DNA of 64,000 nucleotides from contig NZ_VYKI01000005.1 in NCBI RefSeq assembly GCF_008710035.1, positions 51,411 through 115,410 on the forward strand. The letters are read 5' to 3'. Position 1 is the first letter of the stretch, and the number at the start of each line of letters is the position of its first letter. The notes beneath the pieces are model-generated. The model worked only from the letters and a program-made list of their open reading frames with translations. It had not been told where the DNA came from and made no database searches. Positions 16,909-25,036 of the stretch are shown here, piece by piece. The DNA comes from Stenotrophomonas cyclobalanopsidis. Lineage in GTDB: Bacteria > Pseudomonadota > Gammaproteobacteria > Xanthomonadales > Xanthomonadaceae. Position numbers and translations under genes: made by a program.

Positions 16909-17787
16909 TCAGCCTTTGCGCACCCTCTGCAGGAAGGCCTCGACCGCCGGCACCTGATAGGCCCCCTCGCGACGCAGGATGCTGAGCGGTCGCTGCAGCC
17001 CCAGCGCCCGCACCGGAAGCCGGAGCACACTGCCGTCCTGCAGGTCACGCACCACGCTGATGCTGGGCAGCCAGGCAATGCCGCCGCCATGGATCGCGGC
17101 CTGCTTCAGCGCCTCGGTATTGCCGAACTCCACGATGCTGCCGGTCTGCACGTCCAGTTCCCGCAGCAGCTCGGCGATCAGCTCGCGGGTGCCCGAGCCC
17201 GGCTCGCGCATCAGCAGCGGCAGTCCGTTGATGTCGGCCGGATTCGCGCGTCGGCGACGGGCCAAGGGATGCTGCGCACCCACCACGGGAATCAGCTCAT
17301 CACGGCTGAATTCCTCGGCGACCACGCCTTCGACCCGCACCGGCCCCTCCACGAAGCCGACGGTGAAGCGCAGGTCGGCCACGCCCTGCGCGACCTGCCC
17401 GGTGTTGCCGACGAACAGGGAAATACCCACCTGCGGGAACAACGTGCGGAACTGCGCGACGAAACGCGGCAGCACATAGGTGCCGATGGTGTTGCTGGCG
17501 CCCATCGACAGCTGCCCGGCGCGGGCATCGGCGAAATCACGCATCGCCGCCTGCGCGCTGTCGGCCACGGCGAACAACCGCGCCGAGTAGGCATGCAGTA
17601 CCTTGCCTGGTTCGGTCAGCCGCATGCCGCGCGGAAGCCGCTCGAACAGCATCACTCCCAGACGCCCCTCGAAATCCTTCAATTCCCTCGACAACGCCGG
17701 TTGGGACACGCGCACGCGGATCGCAGCGGCGGAGATGCTGCCGGTCTCGGCGATGGCGTGGAAGATGGCCAGGTGATGGAGGTTCAT
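16909..17787 (-). CDS. LysR family transcriptional regulator
   Basis: A 292-residue LysR protein. The wHTH is LHHLAIFHAIAETGSISAAAIRVRVSQPALSREL at the N-terminus (in pieces), and the effector-binding domain follows with TNTIGTYVLPRFVAQFR-like and EPGSGTRELIAELL segments. That pattern resembles the CysB/YeiE/CbbR group. The YeiH-type exporter gene is 15 bases upstream on the same strand; YeiE-type LysR regulators often sit next to yeiH. The last codon lies four bases from the SMAG dimer. Confidence 0.9.
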   Translation of the reverse strand: MNLHHLAIFHAIAETGSISAAAIRVRVSQPALSRELKDFEGRLGVMLFERLPRGMRLTEPGKVLHAYSARLFAVADSAQAAMRDFADARAGQLSMGASNTIGTYVLPRFVAQFRTLFPQVGISLFVGNTGQVAQGVADLRFTVGFVEGPVRVEGVVAEEFSRDELIPVVGAQHPLARRRRANPADINGLPLLMREPGSGTRELIAELLRELDVQTGSIVEFGNTEALKQAAIHGGGIAWLPSISVVRDLQDGSVLRLPVRALGLQRPLSILRREGAYQVPAVEAFLQRVRKG

Positions 17788-17802
17788 GCGCGTGGGTTTC
17801 GG

Positions 17803-18837
17803 TCAGAGCTGCCCGATAAAGTACTGCACCACCAGGCTGCTGGTCGCCACGGCCACCCATACGCCCAGGCCCAGCAGGATGGGGCGGACGCCAGTGGCGG
17901 CCATGCGCCGCAGGTTGGCGGAAAGGCCGATGGCGGACAGCGCGAACACGATCAGCACCTCGGCCAGTGTATGCAGCAGCGGCAGCGCGGCGTCCGGCAC
18001 CCAGCCGGCGGTGCGCAGGCCCGATGCCACCAGGAACCACAGGATGAACCACGGGAAGATCGCGCCGAGATTGAAGCCGCCCGCAGCGCCTGCAATGTTG
18101 CTGCCCCGCTTCGCCAGCGCCGCCATCGCCACGGTCAGCACCAGACAGATCGGAATGATCAGGGTCGAGCGGGTCAGCTTGACGATGGTCGCGTAGCCGC
18201 CTGCCAGGTCACTGAAGGCGTAGCCGGCGGCCACCACCGACGAGGTGTCATTGATGGCGGTGCCCGCCCACAGGCCGAAGCCCAGGTCACTCATGTGCAT
18301 CAGGTGGCCGAGCAGCGGGAACAGCAGCACCGCCACCAGGTTGAACAGGAAGATGGTTGAGATCGAGAGCGCCGTTTCGTGATCGTCGGGCTTGAGGATG
18401 GGGGTGACCGCGGCAATCGCCGAGCCACCGCAGATCGCCGTACCCACGCCGATCAACACCGTCATCCTGCCGTCCACGCGCAGCCAGCGGCCGAGCAGCC
18501 AGGCACTGACGAAAGCCACCGACATCGTCACCAGCGTCACCGACAGGGATGACATGCCGGTCTTCAGCACCTCGCCCAGGCTGAGCCCGAAGCCCAGCGC
18601 GATGATCGACCACTGCAGCACCTGCTTGCCGCCGAAGCGGATGCCGGCATCGAAGCGGCTGCCGGGCGCAAGCAGGATCTTCACCACAATGCCGAGCACG
18701 ATGCCGAACACCGGACCACCGGCCAGTGGCAGCCAGTGCCCAAGTACGAGCGCGACGGCGGCGACGGCGGCCGTCAGCAGCAGGCCGGCGTAATGATGCA
18801 GGATCCAGGACGGGGGGCGGGAGAGCGGGCGGTCCAT
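17803..18837 (-). CDS. YeiH family putative sulfate exporter
   Basis: A 344-residue integral membrane protein with about ten hydrophobic helices. Conserved blocks are the TAICGGSAIAAVTP motif (about residue 120), FLFNLVAVLLFPLLG and GTAINDTSSVVAAG, which define the UPF0324/YeiH family. ATG 18837 is used because sequence further upstream to 19101 is not hydrophobic or conserved. The family is inferred to export sulfate or related oxyanions from gene neighbourhood. It is followed by the LysR gene in the same direction. Confidence 0.9.
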   Translation of the reverse strand: MDRPLSRPPSWILHHYAGLLLTAAVAAVALVLGHWLPLAGGPVFGIVLGIVVKILLAPGSRFDAGIRFGGKQVLQWSIIALGFGLSLGEVLKTGMSSLSVTLVTMSVAFVSAWLLGRWLRVDGRMTVLIGVGTAICGGSAIAAVTPILKPDDHETALSISTIFLFNLVAVLLFPLLGHLMHMSDLGFGLWAGTAINDTSSVVAAGYAFSDLAGGYATIVKLTRSTLIIPICLVLTVAMAALAKRGSNIAGAAGGFNLGAIFPWFILWFLVASGLRTAGWVPDAALPLLHTLAEVLIVFALSAIGLSANLRRMAATGVRPILLGLGVWVAVATSSLVVQYFIGQL

Positions 18838-19074
18838 TTCAGCAGCTGCGTGGGTTGGGATGGCCAGTGTGGTCGTCCACGATCCATGCATCCAATACAA
18901 ATAATGCAGCCATCTCATATCGAAATGGCATGGCAGCGAAAGCGGACCGGCGCTGACCATCGGCAACGCCCCCCCGATCCGGCGAGCACAGCGCACGATG
19001 GTCGCCCTCGGGAACGTGCGCCGAGGGGTGCCGGTGAACTGCGATGCCCGGTGATACATTTCGGCAGATTTCAC

Positions 19075-19096
19075 TAATTGATAACCAATCTTATTT
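19075..19096 (+). promoter_or_regulatory. Fur-box-like site
   Basis: The segment TAATTGATAACCAATCTTAT and the next two bases resemble the AATGATAACCATTCTCATT type Fur boxes in Xanthomonads. It lies 73 bases upstream of the DUF4198 gene, which heads the iron-type cluster. The gap 18838-19168 contains no gene. The palindromic symmetry is weak, so this rests on resemblance to GATAAC-type half sites. Confidence 0.5.
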
Positions 19097-19168
19097 GGCA
19101 TAGCATTCCGTCCGCCAGCCCCGGACCTTCGTCTCGCCAGCGCCCACGCTCACCGACACGAAGGCCCC

Positions 19169-19966
19169 ATGAAGACTCTTTCCCTGCTCGCCGTCGCCGC
19201 GCTGGCGATGGCTGCATCCCTGCCGGCACACGCCCATACGCCCTACCTGGTGCCCAGCAACTTCGCGCCGCGGGCAGGGCAGACCGTTGCCGTGGACGCC
19301 TCGTTCGCCGAGACCTTCTTCGTTCCTGAAACCGCGTTCGATGACAGCCAGTTCACCGTGACCGGCCCCGACGGCAAGCAGGCGCCGCTGGCCTCTCAGG
19401 TGATGAAGACCCGCACCGTGGCCGAGTACACGCTGCCAGCAGGGACGGGTACTTACCGCCTCAGCACCGGCCCGCGCCTGGGCGCGCTGTTCCGCACCTG
19501 GGAACAGAATGGCAAGCGCGAGAGCTCGCGCGATCCGGCGGTGAAGATTCCGACCGGTGGCAAGGTGATCTCCGATTTCCAGTCGCTCACCCAGGCCGAC
19601 AGCTACGTCACCGTCGGCAATCCCGACCGCGCCGCGCTGGCGCCGCGCAACAAGGGCGTGGAGCTGGTGCCGGTCTCCCATCCCAACGATCTGTACGTGG
19701 GTGAGACCTTCGATTTCATCGTGCAGTACGACGGCAAGCCCTTGGCCGACCAGGCCGTGGACGTCACCGAGGCGGTGTGGAGCTCGGACCGCACGCCGCA
19801 GGTGGTCAACCTGAAGAGTGATGCCGCCGGGCACGTGCGCCTGCCGCTGTCCGCAGCCGGCACCTTTATCGCGCTGACCCGCCACCGCACCGCTGCGCCC
19901 ACCGGCGCGCCGGTGGCCGAGTACAGCAACAGCATCACGCTCTCGTTCCGCGTGCTGAATCCCTGA
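19169..19966 (+). CDS. DUF4198 domain periplasmic protein
   Basis: A 265-residue protein with a clear signal peptide (MKTLSLLAVAALAMAASLPAHAH, cleavage after AHA). The mature part is beta-rich: HTPYLVPSNFAPRAGQTVAVDASFAETF, YRLSTGPRLGA, and HPNDLYVGETFDFIVQYDGKPL are typical of the DUF4198 (CobT/metal-uptake associated) family. Such proteins are found next to TonB receptors for metals and cobalamin. It is the first gene of a cluster with an EF-hand protein, an ApbE-type enzyme and a receptor. Confidence 0.9.
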   Translation: MKTLSLLAVAALAMAASLPAHAHTPYLVPSNFAPRAGQTVAVDASFAETFFVPETAFDDSQFTVTGPDGKQAPLASQVMKTRTVAEYTLPAGTGTYRLSTGPRLGALFRTWEQNGKRESSRDPAVKIPTGGKVISDFQSLTQADSYVTVGNPDRAALAPRNKGVELVPVSHPNDLYVGETFDFIVQYDGKPLADQAVDVTEAVWSSDRTPQVVNLKSDAAGHVRLPLSAAGTFIALTRHRTAAPTGAPVAEYSNSITLSFRVLNP

Positions 19967-19996
19967 TTTCCCCGTAACACCGCCTTCGAGGTCGAC

Positions 19997-20902
19997 ATGA
20001 AAACCACCGTGCTTGCCAGTGCGTGCGTTGCCGCGCTGCTGCTTTCTTCCGCTGTTTCCGCACAGACCGCGCCCGGCCCGCGTCCGCTGGTGGGCGGCCA
20101 CGGCAACAACGTGCTGGCGTTCATCGCCGAGCACGATGACAACGGCGATGGCCGCGTGACCTGGGGAGAGTTCGAAACCTTCCGCCGCAACCGCTTCGAC
20201 GCCACCGATACCGACCAGAACGGCACCATCGAAGAAGCCGAGTACGTGGCCGAGTTCGATGCCCGCGTGGCCGCCGAGATCGAGCGCGAACGCGCCGCCC
20301 AGGTCGAGCAGACCAAGACCCGTTTCGCTGCGCTGGACACCGACAGGAATGGCCAGGTCTCGCGTGCCGAGTTCGATGCCGCCGGTGAGAAGACCTGGCA
20401 GGGCGGGCAGAAGGCACTGGCCAGCAAGGGCGCGGATACCAAGGCCGCGCCGCAGCGCGAAGCGAACACCGCGGCCGGCGCGCAGCGCTTCGACAACCAG
20501 CAGCGCAGCCGCCTGGGCATGCCCACCAGCCACACCGCGGCCGGCTTCCTGGAGCTGTACGACGAAAACGGTGATGGCAAGGTCGACCGCGCCGAATACC
20601 AGCGCGTGCGCGATGCGCAGTTCGCCCGCACCGACAGCAGTGGCGACGGCCAGCTGAGCCTGGATGAGTACCTGGCCGAGTTCGAGGCCCGCGTGGACCG
20701 TCGCATCGATGCGCTGGACCCGGGCGGCGACCGCCAGGTGCACGTACGCTTCGGCGTGCTGGACGGCGACAAGGATGGCCACATGACCTTCGCCGAGTAC
20801 CAAGTCTCGGGCAAGCGCCTGTTCGAAACCGCCGACCGCAACAAGGATGGCGTGGTCGATGCGGCCGACGCCAAGGTGCCGGCACCCGCACCGCGCCGTT
20901 GA
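19997..20902 (+). CDS. multi-EF-hand secreted protein
   Basis: A 301-residue protein with a signal peptide (cleavage after VSA, about residue 22). At least five EF-hand loops are readable: DDNGDGRVTWGEF, DTDQNGTIEEAEY, DTDRNGQVSRAEF, DENGDGKVDRAEY and DSSGDGQLSLDEY, plus later GDKDGHMTFAEY and DRNKDGVVDAADA. It probably binds Ca2+ in the periplasm; Ca dependence of nearby metal uptake is not established. It sits 30 bases after the DUF4198 gene and before the ApbE fusion. Confidence 0.9.
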   Translation: MKTTVLASACVAALLLSSAVSAQTAPGPRPLVGGHGNNVLAFIAEHDDNGDGRVTWGEFETFRRNRFDATDTDQNGTIEEAEYVAEFDARVAAEIERERAAQVEQTKTRFAALDTDRNGQVSRAEFDAAGEKTWQGGQKALASKGADTKAAPQREANTAAGAQRFDNQQRSRLGMPTSHTAAGFLELYDENGDGKVDRAEYQRVRDAQFARTDSSGDGQLSLDEYLAEFEARVDRRIDALDPGGDRQVHVRFGVLDGDKDGHMTFAEYQVSGKRLFETADRNKDGVVDAADAKVPAPAPRR

Positions 20903-20908
20903 GTGCCC

Positions 20909-20931
20909 GGGTCACCCCGCGCGGGTGACCC
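20909..20931 (+). terminator. strong hairpin between EF-hand and ApbE genes
   Basis: Perfect arms GGGTCACCC/GGGTGACCC with a five-base loop, seven bases after the EF-hand gene stop. There is no T-run, so it may be a processing or attenuating hairpin rather than a full terminator. Confidence 0.5.
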
Positions 20932-21014
20932 GCCGTTGCAACCGTTGTTCTTTCTGCTGACCGGGCCGCCTGCATCAGGTGGTCCGGGAGGCTCCATGCC
21001 TGATCGAGCCCTCG

Positions 21015-22466
21015 ATGACGTCCCTTTCCAACCTGCTGCTGGTGACCTGCGTGACGCTGTGCGGACTGCATGCGGGCAGCGCCAGCGCTGCCGAACTGCA
21101 CCGCGACGATGTGCTCGGCACCTCGCTCGACCTGCGCATTGACGCGCCTGCAGTGCAGGCCGCTGCTGCCCAGCATGCGGCGCTGGCCGAGATCGAGCGA
21201 CTCGATGCCGTGCTCAGCCGCTGGCGCGCGGATAGCGAGCTCAGTCGCTTCAATGCCACCACCGGGCCCCAGCAACTGTCCCGCGATCTGCGCGCCGTGC
21301 TGCGTCTGTGCGAGGAATGGCGCGCACGTACCGAAGGGCTTTTCAGCTGCCGCCTCGGCACGGTGGCGCAGCGCTGGCGGCAGGCCCAGGAGAGCGGCGT
21401 GCTGCCGACGCGCGAGGAGCTGCGCGCATTGGCATCGGCTGCCGCCAGTGCCGAAGTCAGCCTTGATGACCGCGAGCCGGTGACCCGTCCGCAGGCGGTG
21501 GTGTTCGATGTCGATGCCCTCGCCAAGGGCTACATCATCGATCGCGCCCTTGCCGCCGCACGTGCAGCAGCACCTGCCGCCACCGCGATCGGTTTGGATA
21601 TCGGCGGCGATGCCCGTTACTGGCAGGCCAGCGTGGCAGGGCAGGCCCGGCCGGTGGGTGTGGCCGATGCCCGCGCACCGCGTGACAACCGGTCCGTGTT
21701 CGCCACCGTGGCGCTGCGCTCGCAGGCCATCGCTGCCAGCGGCCATGCTACCCGTGGCTACAAGGTGGGACGTCGCCAGTACAGCCACATTCTCGACCCA
21801 TGGTCGGGCTGGCCCATGCAGTTCGCACCGTCGGCGACGGTGGTGGCGCCCGATGCCAGCAGCGCCGATGCGTTGGCCACCGCGCTGTCGGTGATGCCGA
21901 TCCGCTCCGGGCTGGAGCTGGCCGATGCGATGCCGGACGTCGCCGCACTGATCCTGAGTGATACCGGTACCGCCTTCGCCTCGCAGCGCTGGCCGGCCTT
22001 GCTGGTGGCCACCGACAGTGCAGCCACTGCACCCGAGCAGCTGGTCATCGATTACCAGGTACCCAACCTGGCCAGCGAGCGTTACCACGCCCCGTACCTG
22101 GCGATGTGGATCGCCCGCGAGGATGGCAGCCCGGTGCGCCAGCTGCTGGTGCTGGGCGAGCGCTCGCGCTACCTGCAGGATCTGCCGCAGTGGTGGCGCC
22201 GCTACGGCCGCGATGATCTGCCGGCGATCCAGGGTATCGCCCGGCCGACCCGCATGCCTGGCCGCTATTCGGTGGCCTGGGATGGTCGCGATGATCGCGG
22301 CCAGGCACTGCCGCGTGGTGCGTACCGCGTGCAGGTCGAGGCCGCTCGGCAGGGTGGGGGTCACGAATTCCTGTCCCTGCCGATCGATACCGGCCAGGAC
22401 AGCAGTCTTCCTGCGAAGGCGCAGGGCAGCAGCGAGATCGGCACCCTGCAGGTCTCCAGGCCCTAG
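21015..22466 (+). CDS. ApbE (FAD:protein FMN transferase) fused to DUF2271
   Basis: About 483 residues. A signal peptide precedes residues ~30-330, which are ApbE: DVDALAKGYIIDRAL, DIGGDARYWQA, and YSHILDPWSGWPMQ with an FMN/Mg site, and SGHATRGYKV. Residues ~340-483 contain DUF2271: YHAPYLAMWIARED, VLGERSRYLQDLPQWWRR and YSVAWDGRDDRGQALPRGAYRV. ApbE covalently adds FMN to a Thr of membrane or periplasmic flavoproteins. The fusion with DUF2271 suggests the substrate and carrier activities are coupled; no FMN acceptor with an SGAT-like motif was seen nearby. Confidence 0.88.
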   Translation: MTSLSNLLLVTCVTLCGLHAGSASAAELHRDDVLGTSLDLRIDAPAVQAAAAQHAALAEIERLDAVLSRWRADSELSRFNATTGPQQLSRDLRAVLRLCEEWRARTEGLFSCRLGTVAQRWRQAQESGVLPTREELRALASAAASAEVSLDDREPVTRPQAVVFDVDALAKGYIIDRALAAARAAAPAATAIGLDIGGDARYWQASVAGQARPVGVADARAPRDNRSVFATVALRSQAIAASGHATRGYKVGRRQYSHILDPWSGWPMQFAPSATVVAPDASSADALATALSVMPIRSGLELADAMPDVAALILSDTGTAFASQRWPALLVATDSAATAPEQLVIDYQVPNLASERYHAPYLAMWIAREDGSPVRQLLVLGERSRYLQDLPQWWRRYGRDDLPAIQGIARPTRMPGRYSVAWDGRDDRGQALPRGAYRVQVEAARQGGGHEFLSLPIDTGQDSSLPAKAQGSSEIGTLQVSRP

Positions 22467-22591
22467 CCACACCTCATTACCGATTACTCCCAGCAACGCA
22501 GACCGCGCCGTACCCCGGCGCTCCGCAGCCAGGAACGCCCCAGCCACATCGCGCACGGGCACAACCACCTTCCACAACTGCGGAGTTCCCG

Positions 22592-24952
22592 ATGAAACTG
22601 CAACCCTCGCTGCTGGCCCTGGCCGTCGCCACCAGCCTCGCCGTGCCGGCCCTCGCCCGTGCGGCTGCGCTCGAAGCCGACAGCACCCTCGACACCATCC
22701 AGGTGACCGAGACGCGCAAGAAGTCCGACAACCAGAACGTCACCACACTGTCCGCCAAGAACCTGCAGCAGCAGGGCGCGCAGAGCATGGAAGACGCCAT
22801 CAGGTACGTGCCCGGCGTGGAAATGGTCGATCTCGGTCGCGCCGGTTTCAACGGCTTCAACATCCGCGGCATGGAAGCCGACCGCGTGTCCATCACCCTG
22901 GACGGCCTGAGCTTCCCGCAGAGCATGGATCCGGGCACCTACCAGCCCTATGAATTCTTCCGTTCCGGCCGCGGCAGCGTCGATCTGGAAGCGGTGAAGA
23001 CGGTGGAGATCATCAAGGGCGCCGACGCGATCACCGCCGGCAGCGGTGCGCTCAGCGGCGCGGTGATGTTCACCACCAAGGACCCGGCCGACTTCCTCAA
23101 GGCCAGCGGCAACGACAGCTTCGGTTCGGTGAAGTACGGCTACACCGGTTCCAGCGACGAGAACATGGGCTCGCTGACCCTGGCCAACCGCACCGGCAGG
23201 TTCGAATCGCTGTTGGTCTACACCAAGCGCGATGGCCACGAGACCGAATCCTGGTACGACACCACCATCGATCGCCTTGGCCCGGGCCGCCGCACGCCCG
23301 ATCCGGTCGACCGCGAGAGCGACAACCTGCTGTTCAAGGTCAACTTCCTGGCCACCGACACCCAGACCCTGGGCATGGTGTATGAGCGCGCGCGCTCCAC
23401 CAACGATGTTGACAACTGGACCCGCAGCGACGGCACCGGTTCGTACTTCTTCCGTAGTGCCGAAGACCGCAGCGACCGCGACCGCTACGGCCTGAAGTAC
23501 ACCTGGCGCGCGGACAACGCGCTGTTCGACAGCATGGAAGCCACCGCCGACTACCAGAAGAACTACATCCAGGGCCAGACCAACGTGCTGGTGGCCAACG
23601 GCACCGCGGCCACCTATGGCACCCGCTGTTCGACCACCGACCCGTGCTCGCGCCAGGAAAACCGCTGGGACACGCAGAAGCGCAACCGCGTCGCCCTGAA
23701 CTTCGACAAGAGCGTCGAAGCCGCCGGCCTGCGCCATGACATCGTCTACGGTGCCGCCTGGCAGCAGGCGAAGATCCACTGGAACTCGGTGGACTCGCGC
23801 TGGGGCAACGATGGCAGCCTGTTTACCCGCGATACCGATCCGTCACTGTGGCCGGACACCCGCGAGACCGACCTGACCGCTTACGTACGTGACCGCGTCC
23901 GCCTGCTCGACGATCGCCTCAGCCTGACCGGCGGCCTGCGCTACGACCGCTACAAGTACACCCCGGAGACCTCGGTCGGCGGCAATGGCCAGTCGGGCTA
24001 CGAGGATGATGCAGGCAGCGTCGGCGTCTCCAAGTTCTCCTCGCCGACCTGGAACCTGGGCGCCGAGTTCAAGTTCACCGATACCCAGTCGCTGTGGGTG
24101 CAGGGCGGCCGCGGCTTCCGCGCGCCGGGCGTGAATGACATGTACGGCAGCGCCGCCAGCACCGACTACACCCGCGTGTCCGACGGAGCCACCGTGTCGT
24201 TGCCCGATGGCCGGAGCAACCCGGACCTGGATGCCGAGCGCAGCCTGAACCTGGAAATGGGCTGGCGGTTCCAGAGCGATCGCCTGCGCGTGGGCGTGTC
24301 GGTGTTCCGTGACAAGTACAGCAACTTCATCGACACCGCCCAGTACCTGGCCGACGAAGGCATCCAGTACCGCAGCAGCCGTGGCGTGGTCAGCAACGGT
24401 TACACCTACACCATGCCGATCAACCGCGGCGACGTGGAGGTGAAGGGCGTGGAGGCCGAAGGCATGTGGCTGCTGGCCGATGACTGGCTGGCCCGCGTGG
24501 CCTACTCGTACAACGAAGGTACCGACAACGACGGCGAGCCGCTGGCCAGCATCATTCCGGCCAAGGCCGTGGGCGGCCTGACCTACAACGCGCCGTCGCG
24601 CCGCTGGAGCGTCACAGCCAACGTCACCCACCAGCAGCGCAAGGACCCGTCGGATTACGGCAAGAGCATCACCAACGGCAGCTACGGTGTTGAAGTGGTG
24701 CCGGTCTACGCCTACAAGGCACGTGAGTACACCCTGCTGGATGTGTTCGGCAGCTACGCCATCACCCCGAAGATCAACCTGACCGCCGGCGTCTACAACG
24801 TGTTCAACAAGGAGTACTACCTGTGGAACCGCGTGCGTACCGCAGGTGCAGGCACCGCGATCTTCCAGGGTGCAACCAGCCCTGATGGCATCGGCCGCTG
24901 GTCGCAGCCGGGCCGCAACGTGCGCTTCACCCTGAGCTACGACTTCCTGTAA
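22592..24952 (+). CDS. TonB-dependent receptor, hemoglobin/heme-type family
   Basis: A 786-residue outer-membrane receptor. A signal peptide is followed by a TonB-box region (TLDTIQVTETR) and plug (RYVPGVEMVDLGRAGFNGFNIRGMEADRVSI, in part), then a ~600-residue barrel ending in YDFL with a terminal aromatic. The plug motif NIRGMEADRVSITLDGL and the layout match the hemoglobin/transferrin/lactoferrin receptor group, which takes up heme or iron. It is the last gene of the Fur-like cluster. The exact ligand cannot be told. Confidence 0.9.
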   Translation: MKLQPSLLALAVATSLAVPALARAAALEADSTLDTIQVTETRKKSDNQNVTTLSAKNLQQQGAQSMEDAIRYVPGVEMVDLGRAGFNGFNIRGMEADRVSITLDGLSFPQSMDPGTYQPYEFFRSGRGSVDLEAVKTVEIIKGADAITAGSGALSGAVMFTTKDPADFLKASGNDSFGSVKYGYTGSSDENMGSLTLANRTGRFESLLVYTKRDGHETESWYDTTIDRLGPGRRTPDPVDRESDNLLFKVNFLATDTQTLGMVYERARSTNDVDNWTRSDGTGSYFFRSAEDRSDRDRYGLKYTWRADNALFDSMEATADYQKNYIQGQTNVLVANGTAATYGTRCSTTDPCSRQENRWDTQKRNRVALNFDKSVEAAGLRHDIVYGAAWQQAKIHWNSVDSRWGNDGSLFTRDTDPSLWPDTRETDLTAYVRDRVRLLDDRLSLTGGLRYDRYKYTPETSVGGNGQSGYEDDAGSVGVSKFSSPTWNLGAEFKFTDTQSLWVQGGRGFRAPGVNDMYGSAASTDYTRVSDGATVSLPDGRSNPDLDAERSLNLEMGWRFQSDRLRVGVSVFRDKYSNFIDTAQYLADEGIQYRSSRGVVSNGYTYTMPINRGDVEVKGVEAEGMWLLADDWLARVAYSYNEGTDNDGEPLASIIPAKAVGGLTYNAPSRRWSVTANVTHQQRKDPSDYGKSITNGSYGVEVVPVYAYKAREYTLLDVFGSYAITPKINLTAGVYNVFNKEYYLWNRVRTAGAGTAIFQGATSPDGIGRWSQPGRNVRFTLSYDFL

Positions 24953-24970
24953 GCAGGGCAGGGGTCGGAT

Positions 24971-24989
24971 CCCTTTCCGCAGGAAAGGG
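24971..24989. terminator. intergenic hairpin between convergent TonB receptors
   Basis: CCCTTTCC-GCA-GGAAAGGG is flanked by GGGTCGGAT and CTCTGACC, a type of intergenic palindrome seen repeatedly in Stenotrophomonas. It probably stops transcription of both convergent genes. Confidence 0.6.
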
Positions 24990-25012
24990 CTCTGACCTTG
25001 CTGCACGGAACG

Positions 25013-25036
25013 CATCCACGCACGGCATGGCTCTAC
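25013..25036 (-). repeat. single SMAG-like element supplying a stop codon
   Basis: On the minus strand the element starts GTAGAGCCATGCC and forms a small hairpin with GCGTGGAT. Its GTAG (25036-25033) contains the TAG stop of the second TonB receptor. Confidence 0.7.

Noticed and set aside
17089-18360. 423-codon plus-strand frame over LysR and yeiH
   Set aside because: His/Gln-rich translation and clear genes on the other strand.
20121-22577. 818-codon open frame on the minus strand
   Set aside because: Antisense to the EF-hand and ApbE-DUF2271 genes, which have clear motifs. Composition is typical of an antisense shadow.
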